Source of the DNA: Spirochaetota bacterium
GTDB taxonomy: Bacteria > Spirochaetota > Spirochaetia > DSM-27196 > PWMO01
Assembly (NCBI GenBank): GCA_009908925.1
Contig: JAAAOH010000207.1
Span: 1 to 30,224, forward strand
DNA: 30,224 nucleotides
Direction of reading: 5' to 3'
Of the stretch, positions 29,713-30,224 are shown one piece after another. Within the stretch, counting starts at the first letter, position 1; each line of letters begins with the position of its first letter. The translations under genes and the position numbers were made by a program. The notes under the pieces were generated by a model. The model saw nothing but the letters and a program-made list of their open reading frames with translations, did no database searches and was not told the origin of the DNA.

Positions 29713-30224
29713 CTCGTGCGCCGGTCTTCTTCCATGTCGACCTCGATGCGTTTTACGCCTCGGTCGAGCAACTCGATAACCCGGAGCTCCTCGGCAAGCC
29801 GGTCATTGTCGGCGCAAGACCGGGGCACCGCGGCGTGGTTGCCGCCTGCTCCTACGAGGCGCGCGCCTACGGCGTCCACTCCGCGATGCCGATTTCAGAA
29901 GCGGCCCGACGCTGCCCGCACGCCGCCTTTCGCCCTGTGCGGATGACGCGTTATCAGGAAATGTCTCAGGAGGTGATGGCGGTCTTCGAGCGCTACTCGC
30001 CGGAGTTGCAGCAGATCTCGGTCGACGAGGCCTTTCTCGACATGTCTGGCACCGAGAGGCTGTTCGGACCACCCGCCGAAACCGCGGCCCGCCTCAAGAC
30101 GGACGTCCGCAGCTCGCTCGGCCTCGTGATTTCGGTGGGAGTCGGTCCGAGCCGCTACATCGCGAAACTCGCCTCAGCGTGGAGCAAACCGGACGGCCTG
30201 CACGAGGTGCACCCTGGTGAGGAG
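29709..30224 (+). CDS. dinB: DNA polymerase IV (Y-family), N-terminal part (cut by window edge)
   Basis: The first 172 residues of a translesion DNA polymerase; the rest lies beyond the right edge. The palm motif FFHVDLDAFYASVEQ (7-21) gives catalytic Asp11, and SVDEAFLDMSG (104-114) gives Asp106 and Glu107. PVIVGARPGHRGVVAACSYE and ARAYGVHSAMP are typical of DinB. The steric-gate residue is Phe15 or Tyr16, as usual in this family. The ATG overlaps the stop of the M28-like gene (ATGA), so expression of the polymerase appears tied to that membrane-protein gene rather than to an own promoter. No LexA-type box was recognised upstream. Confidence 0.95.
   Translation, partial: MTRAPVFFHVDLDAFYASVEQLDNPELLGKPVIVGARPGHRGVVAACSYEARAYGVHSAMPISEAARRCPHAAFRPVRMTRYQEMSQEVMAVFERYSPELQQISVDEAFLDMSGTERLFGPPAETAARLKTDVRSSLGLVISVGVGPSRYIAKLASAWSKPDGLHEVHPGEE

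Overview
The window is a dense, high-GC (about 60% or more by eye) bacterial chromosome segment with 25 protein-coding genes, two of them cut by the window edges. There is no RNA gene, insertion sequence, phage gene or CRISPR array. The gene content points to a free-living spirochaete of the Spirochaetaceae. The clues are a FabV/Ter-type enoyl reductase, a eukaryote/archaea-type MetRS, a FecR-domain exported protein, HflK/HflC, a GldG-type ABC system, and a MurE without the usual diaminopimelate motif. That placement is inferred from families, since no 16S gene is present.

Layout. Positions 1-3776 (minus) form one run in the order fabV, rnz, ABC ATPase, gldG-like. Positions 3877-10742 (plus) carry a HisD-family dehydrogenase, folC, a macrodomain protein, a short NFACT/RqcH-like protein, an AMMECR1 protein and a membrane-anchored degenerate kinase (pseudokinase). 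A FecR-domain protein (10776-11897, minus) is divergent from an unrecognised gene that overlaps murD (11976-14415, plus). Positions 14440-19939 (minus) hold proV, proW, metG and a FemAB-family gene. Positions 20102-22107 (plus) are hflK-hflC, ended by a clear intrinsic terminator. A solitary Dam-like adenine methyltransferase (22261-24093, minus) is divergent from murE-ddl (24135-26893, plus). A small nitroreductase (minus) is divergent from a degenerate M28-like polytopic membrane protein that overlaps dinB (plus, cut at the right edge).

Themes. Peptidoglycan precursor synthesis recurs: murD, murE, ddl and a FemAB-type aminoacyl transferase. Envelope proteins dominate the rest: HflKC, the pseudokinase, the FecR protein, the M28-like protein, the glycine-betaine-type importer and the GldG-type system. 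Same-strand genes are tightly packed, with ATGA overlaps at ABC/gldG, hflK/hflC, murE/ddl and M28-like/dinB.

The most notable observation is regulatory. At metG, murE, the FecR gene, the unknown gene at 11976 and the M28-like gene, a recognisable -35/-10 pair ends only 6-9 bases before the start codon, so the transcript would begin at or next to the start codon (leaderless mRNA). hisD and the AMMECR1 gene show weaker versions. hflK, rnz, fabV, ddl, the macrodomain gene and the internal murD start instead have conventional Shine-Dalgarno sequences. Other points of interest are a pseudokinase lacking the catalytic residues, a HisD homologue with substituted zinc ligands, an NFACT protein too short for the helix-hairpin-helix region, a peptidase-like protein that has lost its metal ligands, and Gly/Ala-rich insertions in at least six otherwise conserved enzymes.
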